Source of the DNA: DASYTH01 sp035942955
GTDB lineage: Bacteria; Actinomycetota; Actinomycetes; Mycobacteriales; Pseudonocardiaceae
NCBI RefSeq assembly: GCF_035942955.1
Contig: NZ_DASZCQ010000182.1
Coordinates: 1-31,118, forward strand
Length of the DNA stretch: 31,118 nt
Direction of reading: 5' to 3'
Shown here: one piece after another, positions 29,668 to 31,118 of the stretch
Layout of the letters: each line of letters begins with the position of its first letter
Numbering within the stretch: the first letter of the stretch is position 1
Notes under the pieces: generated by a model
What the model was told of the DNA's origin: nothing
The model's input: the letters and a program-made list of their open reading frames with translations, nothing else
The model's database searches: none
Position numbers and translations under genes: made by a program

Positions 29668-31118
29668 CTGACCGTCAACAACGATGCCGGATCAACCACA
29701 ACCATCGACCCGGTGACGCTCGAGCACAGCGAGGCCGGCGTCCCCGACACCGACACCTCCCATCCACTGCAGGCCGGCGCCCCGGTCCGGCCGGACTCAC
29801 CGACCTTCGCCGAGCTGGGCACCCGGCCCGAGATCGTCCGCGCGCTCGCCGCCGCGGGGATCGAGCGCACGTTCGCCATCCAGGAGCTCACCCTGCCGCT
29901 GGCGCTGGCCGGCGACGACATCATCGGCCAGGCCCGCACCGGCACCGGTAAGACCCTTGGCTTCGGCGTCCCGCTGCTGCAGCGGATCACCACCCCTGGC
30001 GACGGCACGCCGCAGGCCCTCGTCGTGGTGCCGACCCGGGAGCTGTGCCTGCAGGTCACCCACGACATCAGGGACGCCGGCAAGCACCTCGGCATCCGGG
30101 TGCTGGCCATCTACGGCGGAGTGCCGTACGACAAGCAGATCGCCGCGCTGCGCGGCGGCGTGGACATCGTGGTCGGCACCCCCGGCCGGCTGCTCGACCT
30201 GGCCGAGCAGCGGAACCTGGTGCTCGGCAAGGTGACCGGCCTTGTGCTCGACGAGGCCGACAAGATGCTCGACCTTGGCTTCCTGCCGGATATCGAGCGG
30301 ATTCTGCGGATGGTCCCCGAGCAGCGGCAGACCATGCTGTTCTCCGCCACCATGCCCGGGCCGATCATCACCCTGGCCCGCACGTTCCTGCGCCGGCCGA
30401 CGCACATCCGGGCCGAGGAGAACGACGTCGGCGCCATCCACGAGCGAACGAGCCAGTACGTCTACCGGGCGCACTCGCTCGACAAGATCGAGATCGTGTC
30501 CCGGGCGCTGCAGGCCGAGGGCCGCGGCCTCACGATGATCTTCGCCAAGACCAAGCGGACCGCGCAGAAGGTCGCCGAGGACCTCACCGAGCGGGGCTTC
30601 GCCGTCGCCGCCGTGCACGGCGACCTCGGCCAGGGCGCCCGCGAGCAGTCGCTGCGGGCGTTCCGGTCCGGCAAGGTCGACGTGCTGGTGTCCACCGACG
30701 TCGCGGCCCGCGGGCTGGACGTGGACGACGTCACCCACGTGATCAACTACCAGTGCCCCGAGGACGACGGCACCTACGTGCACCGGATCGGCCGCACCGG
30801 CCGGGCCGGCAAGGCGGGCGTCGCGATCACGCTGGTCGACTGGGACGACGAACCGCGCTGGAAGCTGATCAGCGACACCCTCGGCCTCGATCTGCCGGTG
30901 CCGGTCGAGACCTACTCCACCTCCGAGCACCTGTTCACCGACCTCGGCATCCCCGCCGACGCGACCGGCCGGCTCCCGCTGGCCAAGCGAACAAGGGCCG
31001 GGCTGGCCGCGGAGCCGGAGGAGAACTTCGGCGACCGCAAGCGCCGCGACCGCGGCGGCCGGACCCGCGGCGGCCGCCGGACCCGCGGCGGATCCACCGC
31101 CCCGGCCGAGGCCGGCGC
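29668..31118 (+). CDS. rhlE: DEAD-box RNA helicase, RhlE-like (3' end outside the window)
   Basis: The frame is open to the last base. The start is uncertain: CTG 29668 has GAGAGG 8 nt upstream and gives LTVNNDAGSTTT; GTG 29533 and GTG 29713 are in frame, and no ATG fits. All motifs are present: Q motif (FAELGTRPEIVRALAAAGIE...FAIQE), I ARTGTGKT, Ia PTREL, GG, TPGRLLDL, II VLDEADKMLDLGF, III SATMP, IV MIFAKTKRTA, V ARGLDVDDVTHVINY and VI HRIGRTGRAGK. The C-terminus becomes Arg/Gly-rich (RRDRGGRTRGGRRTRGG), an RNA-binding tail, before the window ends. It probably remodels structured RNA in ribosome assembly or decay; its counterpart is Rv3211. It is divergent from the ferritin-like gene. Confidence 0.93.
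   Translation, partial: MTVNNDAGSTTTIDPVTLEHSEAGVPDTDTSHPLQAGAPVRPDSPTFAELGTRPEIVRALAAAGIERTFAIQELTLPLALAGDDIIGQARTGTGKTLGFGVPLLQRITTPGDGTPQALVVVPTRELCLQVTHDIRDAGKHLGIRVLAIYGGVPYDKQIAALRGGVDIVVGTPGRLLDLAEQRNLVLGKVTGLVLDEADKMLDLGFLPDIERILRMVPEQRQTMLFSATMPGPIITLARTFLRRPTHIRAEENDVGAIHERTSQYVYRAHSLDKIEIVSRALQAEGRGLTMIFAKTKRTAQKVAEDLTERGFAVAAVHGDLGQGAREQSLRAFRSGKVDVLVSTDVAARGLDVDDVTHVINYQCPEDDGTYVHRIGRTGRAGKAGVAITLVDWDDEPRWKLISDTLGLDLPVPVETYSTSEHLFTDLGIPADATGRLPLAKRTRAGLAAEPEENFGDRKRRDRGGRTRGGRRTRGGSTAPAEAG

Noticed and set aside
1..31118. tRNA, rRNA or riboswitch genes
   Set aside because: I saw no tRNA-like or conserved riboswitch sequence in the intergenic gaps.

Overview
The window is very GC-rich, dense with GTG/ATG-started genes and 4-bp ATGA overlaps, and reads as the chromosome of a high-GC actinobacterium. 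The gene set and order fit the Pseudonocardiales (Amycolatopsis/Saccharothrix/Lentzea-like); I cannot fix the genus. The outer parts follow the M. tuberculosis Rv3200c-Rv3211 neighbourhood as I remember it: potassium channel, adnB, adnA, alkyltransferase-like protein, TIGR02569-type kinase-like protein, moeZ, DUF3152 protein, TetR, DUF3107 protein, ferritin-like protein, DEAD-box helicase.

Left part (1-9677): the 3' part of a membrane-anchored zinc peptidase, a small two-helix membrane protein, a two-TM potassium channel with an RCK domain, and the adnA-adnB pair for a double-strand-break resecting helicase-nuclease. A DNA-repair ATL protein (catalytic Cys replaced by Trp) is transcribed divergently from adnA.

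Middle part (about 9990-22311): a nitrate/nitrite assimilation island. On the minus strand it runs nasA (molybdenum nitrate reductase), nasC (FAD/[2Fe-2S] electron-transfer subunit), narK (nitrate/nitrite transporter), nirB-nirD (siroheme nitrite reductase), nnaR (uroporphyrinogen-III-synthase-like regulator) and cbiX (siroheme chelatase), with a pirin gene last. A well-formed four-element GlnR box precedes nirB. A secreted lipase and an unknown 156-aa protein lie on the plus strand at the far end. The island sits between the ATL gene and the TIGR02569 gene, which are neighbours in the mycobacterial order.

Right part (22323-31118): TIGR02569 protein, moeZ, a DUF3152 protein with a metzincin-like zinc motif, an alpha/beta hydrolase, two overlapping TetR genes, a DUF3107 protein, a MiaE-like ferritin-fold protein, and an RhlE-type DEAD-box helicase cut off by the window end.

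The most unusual signal is non-coding: three copies of a roughly 220-275 bp repeat, one after the ATL gene (9680-9955) and two in tandem after moeZ (23191-23681) in the opposite orientation. Each copy begins with a CTAGCTCGGGCAAGG head, then has a G-run block able to form a G-quadruplex, a conserved 8-9 bp hairpin, and a tail made of a 15-bp unit present 4, 2 or 1 times. In both places the element starts a few bases after a stop codon and in the same sense as that gene. A second signal is a shared palindrome, TTACCGRCMAGTAA, in the promoters of the lipase and the alpha/beta hydrolase; the latter promoter is shared with a TetR gene.
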